A stretch of 64,000 nucleotides of DNA from CAWHYG01 sp963833505 (lineage in GTDB: Bacteria > Eisenbacteria > RBG-16-71-46 > CAIMUX01): NCBI GenBank assembly GCA_963833505.1, contig CAWHYG010000007.1:806001-870000 (forward strand), given 5' to 3'. A program made the translations under genes and the position numbers. How positions within the stretch are numbered: the first letter of the stretch is position 1; every line of letters begins with the position of its first letter. The notes under the pieces were generated by a model. That model was not told the DNA's origin, did no database searches, and worked only from the letters and a program-made list of their open reading frames with translations. Positions 27,692 through 35,360 of this stretch are shown one piece after another.

Positions 27692-28178
27692 CGGCGAGCC
27701 ATCCGCGCAGCCCGAGGACCGCCGCCGCCGCCCAGGCCAGGAGAGGAAGCACCAGGGTCGTGTACAGGCTTCCAGGAAGCGCCCAGCGCAGCCAGAGCAG
27801 CAGGATGGACCCTGGATTTCCCCCGGCCATCCAGATCACCCGCATCGTCTCCGCGATCAGCGCGGCGCAGAAGAGAAGGATCACGAGCACGATCGGGTTG
27901 CCGCGGTCGACGCTGGCCGAGGCCCGCCCGACCACCAGCCCGGCCAGGGCCAGGGCCATGGACTCGGCGCCCAGGGCCGAAGGCTGTTCAACCCCGGCAA
28001 GGAGGCCCACGACGAACCCCGCCCAGGCGCCCCAGACCGGGCCCTTCCGGAGCGCGAGAAGAAACACCACGCCGAGCAGAAGATCCGGACCGACGCCGGC
28101 GATCCGGATGTGCGGCACCCAGGTCGAAAGCGAGATCAGGAGCAGGAACACGACCGTGGCCCAGCGGACGAGAAACAC
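27681..28178 (-). CDS. mreD: Rod shape-determining protein MreD
   Basis: Small polytopic membrane protein of the elongasome, 165 residues with five or six hydrophobic segments (e.g. DLLLGVVFLLALRKGP). Sequence conservation in this family is low, so the call relies on topology, size and position between mreC and mrdA. GTG start, 12 nt after mreC. Confidence 0.88.
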   Translation of the reverse strand: MFLVRWATVVFLLLISLSTWVPHIRIAGVGPDLLLGVVFLLALRKGPVWGAWAGFVVGLLAGVEQPSALGAESMALALAGLVVGRASASVDRGNPIVLVILLFCAALIAETMRVIWMAGGNPGSILLLWLRWALPGSLYTTLVLPLLAWAAAAVLGLRGWLAGAA

Positions 28179-28190
28179 GGCGCCTCCTGG

Positions 28191-29153
28191 CTATGGAACC
28201 GGCGCCGGGCCGGGACCGCGGTTCGGAGTCGAGATCGGGAGAGCGTTCCGGTCGCCGGAGGCTTCCGTGGGAAAGAGCGCGGACACGTCCGGCACCGGGT
28301 CCGATCCGGCGGATTCCGCGCCCGAGCTGCGAATGCCGGCCACGGGCCCTTCGGCCGTCGAGGGAGCGCTGGAGGGAATCAGGACGAAGGCCTCCTCCAC
28401 CCGAGACGCCACCGCAGCCGGACGGACGACGATGCTTTCGAGGAGCCCCGCCTGCTGGCTCCGGCGTCCCGTCACCCAGCCCACCAGGATCCCGCGGGGG
28501 AAATCCGTCCCCAGACCGGAGGTCACGAGGCGATCCCCCTTCTGCCAGTCGGCCTGGGCGGGGATCCCATCGACGAACAACCCGCCCGACTCCGGATTCC
28601 ACTTCAGGATTCCGCCTTCGCGGCTTCGCTGGTCGAGAACGCTCACCGCCATGTTGAGGTGATTCAGACATTCCACCCGGAAGCGCGATCCGACCCGGGA
28701 CTCCACCCGCCCCACCAGGCCGTCCGGCGTCAGGAGAGGCATTCCGAGGTCGACGTGTTCTCCCTCCCCGGTCTCAATGACCAGAAGCGATCCGAACCGG
28801 TCCCGGCCACGCCCGACCACGCTGGCGGGAACGAGATCGATTCCGGCCCTCCGGCGGAATCCGAGCAGCCGCTGGAGGCGGAGCGTTTCCGCCTTGCCCT
28901 CCAGGAGATCGTCTGATTCCCAACTCCGGGACGCGAACTTCCGAATCTGGTCGCTCAAGGAGTGCTCCGCCTCCAGGGAGCGCGGACCCCATCCCACCGC
29001 GAAACGGAACGGCAGGAAGATGCTGCGTTCCAGGACGGCCGCCAGGCCCCCCCTCACGCTTCCGGGGAGAAGGCCGATTCCCAGGGATAGCGCAAGCGGG
29101 GCCAGCATCGCCAGCCAGACTCGAACGCGGTTGGAATTGCGTGAGGAACGCAT
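28191..29153 (-). CDS. mreC: Rod shape-determining protein MreC
   Basis: Bitopic elongasome protein bridging MreB to PBP2. A basic N-terminus (SSRNSNRVR), one TM segment, a coiled-coil-like region (residues 60-90), then the two beta domains with FGSLLVIETGEGEHVDLGM (partial) and the family motifs GLVGRVES and KGDRLVTSGLG with FPRGILVG. The last 70 residues are Pro/Ser-rich and variable. 59 nt after mreB. Confidence 0.94.
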   Translation of the reverse strand: MRSSRNSNRVRVWLAMLAPLALSLGIGLLPGSVRGGLAAVLERSIFLPFRFAVGWGPRSLEAEHSLSDQIRKFASRSWESDDLLEGKAETLRLQRLLGFRRRAGIDLVPASVVGRGRDRFGSLLVIETGEGEHVDLGMPLLTPDGLVGRVESRVGSRFRVECLNHLNMAVSVLDQRSREGGILKWNPESGGLFVDGIPAQADWQKGDRLVTSGLGTDFPRGILVGWVTGRRSQQAGLLESIVVRPAAVASRVEEAFVLIPSSAPSTAEGPVAGIRSSGAESAGSDPVPDVSALFPTEASGDRNALPISTPNRGPGPAPVP

Positions 29154-29212
29154 TCTGGAGATGTTTCTGTCGGACCCGAATCACCGGCTTCAAGCCCGGC
29201 CGCAGGTCCCGG

Positions 29213-30244
29213 TCAGGTGCTTCTCATGAGTACCTTGGCGTACGTGTTTAGTTCGTCGAGAATCTTGCCCGAACCCAGCACCACGCAGAGGAGAGCGTCC
29301 TCGGCCACCCGGATCGGCAGGTTGGTGGTCTCGTGGAGCAGAGCGTCCATTCCCCGGAGAAGCGATCCCCCGCCGGTCATCACGATCCCGCGATCGACGA
29401 TGTCGCTGGCCAGCTCCGGCGGAGTCTTTTCCAGCGATTCCTTCACCGCCTCGACGATCGCGCTGACCGGCTCCTGCAGGGTCTCGCGGATCTCCTCAGA
29501 GGTCACCTTGATGGTCTTGGGGATCCCCCCGATCAGATCGCGTCCCTTGATCTCCATCACCTGCTCCTGCTCCATCCGGAAGGCGCTGCCGATCTGCAGC
29601 TTGATGCGTTCGGCGGTCTGCTCGCCGATGAGCAGGTTGTAGGCGCGCTTGACGTACTGGGTGATGGCGTCGTCCATCTTGTCGCCGCCCACCCGGATCG
29701 ACGTGTCGGTCACGATCCCGTTCAAGGTGATGACGGCGATCTCGGTGGTCCCCCCGCCGATGTCGATCACCATGTTTCCGGTGGGCTTGTCCACCGGGAG
29801 CCCGACGCCGATGGCCGCGGCGATCGGCTCGGCCACGAGGAACACGTCCCGGGCGCCGGCGTGCTCGGCCGAATCGCGGACGGCGCGCTTCTCCACTTCG
29901 GTGATGCCCGACGGCACGCTGATGATGATTCGGGGACGGACGAGAAACCGGTGCGCCTGGACCTTCTGGATGAGCTTGCGCAGAAGCTCTTCCGTCTTCT
30001 CGAAATCGGCGATCACGCCGTCCTTGAGCGGGCGGACTGCTTCGATGCCGGTGGGCGTGCGCCCCAGCATCTCCTTGGCGTCCCGTCCCACCGCCAGAAC
30101 CTTCTTGGTCGCCTTGTCGACCGCGACGACCGAGGGCTCGTTCAAGACGATGCCCTTCCCCTTGACGTAGACCAGCGTGTTGGCGGTGCCCAGATCAATG
30201 GCGACGTCATTGGAGACGATGCCCATCAAACGGCTAAGACCCAT
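29213..30244 (-). CDS. mreB: Rod shape-determining actin MreB
   Basis: Bacterial actin organising cell elongation. Phosphate-1 motif AIDLGTANTLVYVKGKG, VRPLKDGVIADF, IISVPSGITEVEKRAV, phosphate-2 VIDIGGGTTEIAVI and adenosine motif VMTGGGSLLRGMD are all intact. The ATG at 30244 follows GAGGGGGG; the longer frame upstream is not conserved. First gene of a leftward run of nine genes ending with rng, with a promoter about 170 nt upstream. Confidence 0.97.
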   Translation of the reverse strand: MGLSRLMGIVSNDVAIDLGTANTLVYVKGKGIVLNEPSVVAVDKATKKVLAVGRDAKEMLGRTPTGIEAVRPLKDGVIADFEKTEELLRKLIQKVQAHRFLVRPRIIISVPSGITEVEKRAVRDSAEHAGARDVFLVAEPIAAAIGVGLPVDKPTGNMVIDIGGGTTEIAVITLNGIVTDTSIRVGGDKMDDAITQYVKRAYNLLIGEQTAERIKLQIGSAFRMEQEQVMEIKGRDLIGGIPKTIKVTSEEIRETLQEPVSAIVEAVKESLEKTPPELASDIVDRGIVMTGGGSLLRGMDALLHETTNLPIRVAEDALLCVVLGSGKILDELNTYAKVLMRST

Positions 30245-30415
30245 GCCCCCCTCGATGGAACGTCCGGCGCCGGCTGCCGCCGCTCCTGAACCAGACCGCC
30301 TCCCCAACCTGGGCTTCCCGGCGGATCTCCAGCCCTCTCCGATGCCATCGTCGCATCTTGTCCACCGGCGTCCCCGGCCTCCTGCGCCCGCCCTCCCTGG
30401 CCCCGAGGCGCCTGC

Positions 30416-30444
30416 AAGCTAACAGAGGGGCCGGCGCATCGCAA
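30416..30444 (-). promoter_or_regulatory. Promoter for the mreB operon
   Basis: Minus strand: -35 TTGCGA (30444-30439), 17-nt spacer, -10 TAGCTT (30421-30416). It is divergent from, and just left of, the plus-strand promoter at 30468. The remaining part of the gap (30245-30643) shows no gene. Confidence 0.5.
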
Positions 30445-30467
30445 CGGCTTTCAAACGGTTCGTCCCC

Positions 30468-30496
30468 TTGACCCCGCCAGAGACCGTTGTTATCCT
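30468..30496 (+). promoter_or_regulatory. Promoter for the FGE-domain lipoprotein
   Basis: -35 TTGACC (30468-30473), 17-nt spacer, -10 TATCCT (30491-30496), about 150 nt before the start at 30644. It has a better consensus match than the divergent mreB promoter. Confidence 0.6.
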
Positions 30497-30643
30497 GCCC
30501 TCGACTTGAGCCGGGGCGAGGCATGAGCTTACGACGCGCCGGGACCGGAGACCAGGGTCCCGGCCGCGAATCACCGGCTGTCTGGCGCACCCGGCCGTCC
30601 TGGGATCTGGGTTGGGAGGATCGGCGGGAGGAGGATGCTGAGG

Positions 30644-32371
30644 ATGTCACGCCGAAACGTCGGCTTCGTATTGATGGCTTTGCTCCTGATGGCCGGCGCC
30701 TGCACCAAGGAGAAGAAGTCCGCGACCACGGCTCCGACGATCAACCCCCCGAATCCGGCCAGCAATCTCTACGTGGCCGCCGTCTCGAAGACGGTGGTCT
30801 CGATTCGCTGGAAGGACAATTCCGACAACGAGACCGGATTTCTGATCCAACGGCAGAGCGCCGACAGCGCGTTCACGGTCATCGACAGCGTCGGGGCCAA
30901 CGTGGCCGATTACAACGATCGCCGTGTGGTGGACTCCCATGTCTATTCCTATCAGATCGTGTCCCACGCCTACAGTCTGAAGGCCCAGCCGTCGAATACG
31001 GTCACGATCGCGGCGGTGAAGGATACCCCGCCCTCCGCGCCGGCGGCGGTCAACCCGCCGGACGGCACCAACGGCATCGACCCGGCGATCGGCGCCATCT
31101 CCCTGGCCTGGCACTCGGCCGATCCCGATTCGGGCGACAGCGTCACCTATCAGCTCTTCTTCGGGGCGACGCTTCGCACCCTGCAGGCCGTGACCCTGCC
31201 CACTCCTCACGACAGCACTTATACGATCTCGTTCGCCTTCCAGCCCAACGCGCACTACTTCTGGAAGGTGATCGCGACGGACACGCGGAACGTCTCCCGG
31301 CCATCAAGGCTGTTCGGGTTCAACACCAGGGTCGACCGCGAGATCATTCCTTCCGGCTACTTCTACATGGGCAACGATTCCGACCCGAATCTTACGCATC
31401 CGGGCAATCCGGTCCTGGTCGACTCGACCTACAGCCTCGACCGGTACCTGGTCACCAACCAGCAGTACGCCGACTTCCTGAACCAGGAGTTCTTCGCCGG
31501 CCGCCTCACCGTGGCCACGAACCCGGATGGGACGCCGACCGGCCAGGTCTACGATTTCGCGGGCACCAACATCTGGGTCAGCACGCAGCCCATCTCCCTC
31601 GAGTCGGACCTCTATTTCTCGGTCGCGGACAGCGCCTTCGCGTCGAAGGACGGGCGGGAGACCTTCCCGGTCAACCAGGTCTCGTGGTTCGGCGCCGACG
31701 CCTACGCGCGCTTCTACGGCCGGCGGCTTCCGACCGAAGCGGAGTGGGAAAAGGCGGCCCGCGGCACCTACTTCTATCCCAGCCGCGACAGCACCAACAC
31801 CTACATGATCGACACCCTGGTCACGCCGCACCTGATCATCGGCAAGGGCTTCCCGTTCCCCTGGGGCCGCTTCGCCGGATCGTCCGACCTGGCCCGGGGC
31901 AACTTCCTGAACTCGGGCGACCCGTATGAGGGCCTGGGAGAGGTTCGGACGACCCCGGTCGGGTTCTACGACGGAAGCGTCCACGGCGGCTACGCCACGC
32001 GGTCCGATCGCCCGGGCCGAATCAGCGTGGACAGCCTGCGGGCCCTGGTGCCCCTGGCCAGCCGGCTGACCGACACGACGATCGTGACTCCGGACAGCCT
32101 CAACACCCTGGTCCCGGACAGCATCAACACCTGTCATGTCCACGACATGGCGGGCAACGTCTGGGAGTGGTGCGACGACTGGTTCGGCACCTACCGCGCG
32201 TCCCCGGATCAAACCAACCAGCCGCCCGCCACCGGGCACCAGAAGGTCCTTCGAGGCGGGTCCTTCAACGAGCCGTGGCCGACCGCGGCGGTGTGGAATC
32301 GGACCTACGTGGATCCGATCACGACCGACCGGGCCATCGGCTTCAGGACGGCGGCCTCCGTCGGCCCGTAG
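30644..32371 (+). CDS. Lipoprotein with fibronectin-III domains and an FGE/SUMF1-like domain
   Basis: Exported lipoprotein: signal peptide ending LLLMAGAC, an FN3-like domain (VVSIRWKDNSDNETGFLIQR), a second FN3-like domain (residues 130-230), then a formylglycine-generating-enzyme-like domain (IIPSGYFYMGND, RLPTEAEWEKAARG, MAGNVWEWCDDW, VLRGGSFNE, GFRTA). The two Cys that follow RGGSW in true FGEs are missing, so sulfatase activation is unlikely. Such domains often act as binding modules or in multiheme/gliding-type secreted proteins. The ATG at 30644 is 9 nt after GGAGGAGG; an ATG at 30635 is too close to that site. No sulfatase nearby. Confidence 0.88.
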   Translation: MSRRNVGFVLMALLLMAGACTKEKKSATTAPTINPPNPASNLYVAAVSKTVVSIRWKDNSDNETGFLIQRQSADSAFTVIDSVGANVADYNDRRVVDSHVYSYQIVSHAYSLKAQPSNTVTIAAVKDTPPSAPAAVNPPDGTNGIDPAIGAISLAWHSADPDSGDSVTYQLFFGATLRTLQAVTLPTPHDSTYTISFAFQPNAHYFWKVIATDTRNVSRPSRLFGFNTRVDREIIPSGYFYMGNDSDPNLTHPGNPVLVDSTYSLDRYLVTNQQYADFLNQEFFAGRLTVATNPDGTPTGQVYDFAGTNIWVSTQPISLESDLYFSVADSAFASKDGRETFPVNQVSWFGADAYARFYGRRLPTEAEWEKAARGTYFYPSRDSTNTYMIDTLVTPHLIIGKGFPFPWGRFAGSSDLARGNFLNSGDPYEGLGEVRTTPVGFYDGSVHGGYATRSDRPGRISVDSLRALVPLASRLTDTTIVTPDSLNTLVPDSINTCHVHDMAGNVWEWCDDWFGTYRASPDQTNQPPATGHQKVLRGGSFNEPWPTAAVWNRTYVDPITTDRAIGFRTAASVGP

Positions 32372-32427
32372 GACGGAGGCACGTCCCGCGCAGCGGCGGC
32401 GCGGGGCCGCATCGGACAATCCCAGTC

Positions 32428-32612
32428 AAGCGTCGCCGAAACAGGCGCCGACGGCGCAGGCCGCGTCAGTCGCCGAAACAGATACCGACGTCGCGGGTCC
32501 CGTCAGTCGCCGATACAAATGCCGACGGCGCGGGTCCCGTCAGTCGCTGAAGCAGGTGCCGACGTCGCGGGTTCCGTCAATCGCCAAAGCAGGTGCCGAC
32601 GGCACGGGCGGC
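32428..32612. repeat. 37-bp tandem repeat array overlapping the pfk 3' end
   Basis: Units starting GTCAGTCGCC at 32465, 32502, 32539 and 32576 are exactly 37 bp apart, with a more divergent unit before them. The last unit contains the end of the phosphofructokinase gene (minus-strand GTGCCGTCGGCACCTGCTTTGGCGAT then stop, here in part). The other units read as diverged copies of that tail including a stop codon. No spacers, so not a CRISPR. Confidence 0.9.
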
Positions 32613-33671
32613 CCGAACGACCTGCGACTGCGGATCGACCCGGCGGATCTGTTTGACCGCCTCCAGGAGAGGCACCGAGTCGACTTCCGTTCCGTGCAGG
32701 CTCACCATCCGGCCGGACTCGCCGGAGGCGACCAGCCGGGCGGCCTCGACCCCGAACCGGGTGGCGAGGATCCGGTCATGCGGACTCGGGACGCCGCCCC
32801 GCTGGAGATGGCCGAGGACCGTCACGCGGGCCTCCCATTCCAGCTTCCGTTCGAGCTCCAAGGCGAGCCACCGCCCGACGCCGCCGAGACGGATGCTGTC
32901 GGTGGATTCCTTGATGGTGCGGTCCACGAACATCTGCCCGCCCTTGGGCGCGGCGCCCTCGGCCACGACCAGGATGGAGAAACTGCGCCCGCGGTAGCCG
33001 CGCTCCTGGATCGCGGCGGCGACCTTGTCCAGATCGAAGGGGATCTCCGGAATCAGGACGACATCCCCGCCTCCCGCCATGCCGGCGCCGAGCGCGATCC
33101 AGCCGGCGTAGCGTCCCATCACCTCGAGAACCATCAGACGGTGGTGGCTGTCGGCGGTGGTGTGCAACTTGTCCACCGCCTCGGTCGCGGTCGTCAGGGC
33201 GGTGTCATATCCGAAGGTCACGTCGGTCGCGCCCAGATCGTTATCGATGGTCTTGGGGACTCCGATCACCGGCAGCCCTTTTTCGGAGAGCTGATGCGCG
33301 ATGGACAGGCTGCCGTCGCCGCCGATCACCACGAGCAGCTCGATGCCCCGCCGGGAGGCGTTCTTGAGCGCCTGATCGGACAGATCGCGGAAACGGACCT
33401 CCCCCTCTTCCTCGGCCGGGACGCGGAAGGGGTTGTCCCGATTCGAGGTCCCGAGGATCGTCCCGCCGCGGGAGAGGATCCCGCTCACGTCGTCACTGCC
33501 CAAAGGACGCATCCGGTCCTGGATGAGCCCGCCGTATCCGTCCTGCACTCCGACCACGTCGATCCCGTATTCGAATGCGCAGGTCTTGACCACGGCGCGA
33601 ATCACCGCATTGAGACCCGGGCAGTCACCTCCGCCGGTCAGAACGCCGATTCTCTTGATTCTGCGGGCCAT
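32577..33671 (-). CDS. pfkA: 6-phosphofructokinase
   Basis: Phosphorylates fructose-6-phosphate in glycolysis. Motifs are GVLTGGGDCPGLNAVIR, SRGGTILGTSNRDNP, VVIGGDGSL, VPKTIDNDL (catalytic Asp), MGRYAGWIAL and LGHLQRGG. The phosphoryl-donor positions combine Gly in GGDGS (as in ATP enzymes) with Lys in PKTIDND (as in PPi enzymes). This combination occurs in the mixed group of PFKs, so the donor should be tested rather than assumed. 364 residues. Divergent from the AAA+ gene. The very end of the gene is duplicated downstream as a 37-bp repeat. Confidence 0.94.
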   Translation of the reverse strand: MARRIKRIGVLTGGGDCPGLNAVIRAVVKTCAFEYGIDVVGVQDGYGGLIQDRMRPLGSDDVSGILSRGGTILGTSNRDNPFRVPAEEEGEVRFRDLSDQALKNASRRGIELLVVIGGDGSLSIAHQLSEKGLPVIGVPKTIDNDLGATDVTFGYDTALTTATEAVDKLHTTADSHHRLMVLEVMGRYAGWIALGAGMAGGGDVVLIPEIPFDLDKVAAAIQERGYRGRSFSILVVAEGAAPKGGQMFVDRTIKESTDSIRLGGVGRWLALELERKLEWEARVTVLGHLQRGGVPSPHDRILATRFGVEAARLVASGESGRMVSLHGTEVDSVPLLEAVKQIRRVDPQSQVVRAARAVGTCFGD

Positions 33672-33860
33672 CGACCTCCTCCTCTTCGCCGTTTCTTCGC
33701 CATGGGTTCCGCCCTATCCTGTATCGTCCAATTGGCTGGCGGAAACGCATAGATCGCTAGCAGAACCCGGGCCGGACGGCAAGAAACCCCTGGGGAGCCC
33801 TTTCGGGCCGGTCGATGTTGGGATCAGCGGGATTGCGGCCGGCCGCGCCAAGAGGAGCCG

Positions 33861-35069
33861 ATGACTTCGAGAAAACAGCGATCGTCCAGATCGGCTTCTC
33901 CGAGGAAGACATCCCTGCGGGACGGAACGCGGCCCGCCAGACTGGCGAAAAGGTCCCGCGCCGCAGCCGGAACCAACCGGCCCGCGGCCCACGGGACCCG
34001 AACCCAGGCTTCGGACCCGGCTGCAGCACGGGAGAAGCGAGCGCCGGCGCGCAAGCCCCAGGCGGCCGGATCCCGAAAGCGGCCGACCGCTCGTCCGGGG
34101 TCCCCGAATCCGCTGCTCCGCAACGAGGCTTTGCCCAGGCCCATGACCGCTCACCGCGCCAGCATCCTGCTCTGCCTCGAGCAGGCGCTGGCGGAACGGA
34201 TCGTGGGCAAGGACGACGCCGTGGCCAAGGTGTGCCAGGTCGTCCGCGTCCATCTGGCCCAGCTCGACTTCCATCCGGACCGCCCGAAGGGCTCGTTCCT
34301 GCTGGTCGGTCCCACCGGCGTCGGCAAGAACGAGCTGGCCTTCGCCCTGTCCGAGGCGCTTTTCGGTTCCGAAGATCGCGTGATCTCGATCGACCTCGGC
34401 GACTATTCCGAAGAAGGGGACGTGGTCCGGCTCGCCGCCACGCTGGTCCCCGGGTCGAAGACCCAGGCCGTCGACGGCGCACTGACCTCAGCGGTCCGAA
34501 AGCAGCCCGAATCCGTCATCCTGCTTCGGGGGCTGGAGCGATCGCACCCGTCCCTCCAGGCTCCCCTGCTGCAGATCCTCGATCGGGGGCGGATCGACGA
34601 TGTCCTCGGACCGGTCTCGTTCAGCCAGGCCATCATCTTCGTGACCACGCGGCCGCGCCGGGACGAGTCGTCCGCGGTCGAGATCGGATTCAGCCGCGTC
34701 GCCCTGCCGGCCAAGGAGGCCCTGCGGAAGCGTCTCGAGCGCGCTTTCTCTCCCGATCTGTTAGAGGCATTCGACGAGATCATCGAGCTACCGCCCCCGA
34801 CTCCGGAGGACGTCCGCCGGATCGCACGCTACAAGGTCGAAGCGGTCCTGAAGCGCCTGCACCGCCGCAATCGTCAGATCGCCGTGGCGGACAGCGTCTT
34901 CGAGGCCTTCATTCCGGCCGAGGAAGCGCACCTGGATGCGCCGTCGGCCCTCAACCGGACCCTCGAGACCCGCCTGTTCAATCCCCTGGCGCGGTTCATC
35001 CTCTCCCACCGTGGAACGCGCTCGATCCGCGTGGACATGGATAACGGGAATCTGAACATCCACGAATAG
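33861..35069 (+). CDS. Orphan ClpB/ClpA D2-like AAA+ protein with degenerate Walker B
   Basis: 402 residues. The first 95 are basic and low-complexity (Arg/Lys/Pro/Ala-rich), probably disordered. Then comes a single AAA_2-type module like the second ring of ClpB: RIVGKDDAVAKVCQVVRVH, Walker A LLVGPTGVGKNELA, LGDYSEE, and a C-terminal D2-small domain (ELPPPTPEDVRRIARYK). The Walker B position reads VILLRGLERSH where family members have LLDEIEKAH, so both acidic residues are lost. ATP may bind but hydrolysis is doubtful. No N-domain or first ring. Start preceded by GAGGAG at 3 nt. Function unknown. Confidence 0.82.
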   Translation: MTSRKQRSSRSASPRKTSLRDGTRPARLAKRSRAAAGTNRPAAHGTRTQASDPAAAREKRAPARKPQAAGSRKRPTARPGSPNPLLRNEALPRPMTAHRASILLCLEQALAERIVGKDDAVAKVCQVVRVHLAQLDFHPDRPKGSFLLVGPTGVGKNELAFALSEALFGSEDRVISIDLGDYSEEGDVVRLAATLVPGSKTQAVDGALTSAVRKQPESVILLRGLERSHPSLQAPLLQILDRGRIDDVLGPVSFSQAIIFVTTRPRRDESSAVEIGFSRVALPAKEALRKRLERAFSPDLLEAFDEIIELPPPTPEDVRRIARYKVEAVLKRLHRRNRQIAVADSVFEAFIPAEEAHLDAPSALNRTLETRLFNPLARFILSHRGTRSIRVDMDNGNLNIHE

Positions 35070-35227
35070 GCTCTTCTCCGCCGCTCGCCGCCTGGATTCA
35101 ATCCCGATCCCTTTCCCGTAGCTGCTGGAGATTCCGATGGCAGGGCCTGTTCATCATGTAAATTGCGATTCAGTATCGACATTATTTTCAGACGATACCA
35201 ATCCGAAATCCGGTTTGCCCGTTCCTC

Positions 35228-35260
35228 TTGGTGCAAGCGCATGAGATTGCATGATATAAT
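35228..35260 (+). promoter_or_regulatory. Extended -10 promoter before the first Omp28-like gene
   Basis: TGATATAAT (extended -10; TATAAT at 35255-35260) with a TTGGTG 21 nt upstream (35228-35233), in an AT-rich stretch about 100 nt before the start at 35361. The same TTGRTG-N21-TAYAAT layout with TGA before the -10 recurs before the genes at 40.1 and 46.4 kb, supporting function. Confidence 0.6.
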
Positions 35261-35360
35261 TGCAACGGAAGATTCTCGCGACCTGGGCCCGCAGCCTTCG
35301 GTCGCGCCGGCCAATAATCCGGCGGAACGATCCGCCTTCACGCCCGCGAGGAGGTTTCTG

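Noticed and set aside
30644..32371. True formylglycine-generating enzyme
   Set aside because: The Cys pair needed for catalysis after RGGS is missing and no sulfatase is nearby; called FGE-like only.
32428..32612. Possible CRISPR array
   Set aside because: Units abut with no unique spacers, and they match the end of pfk; no cas genes.
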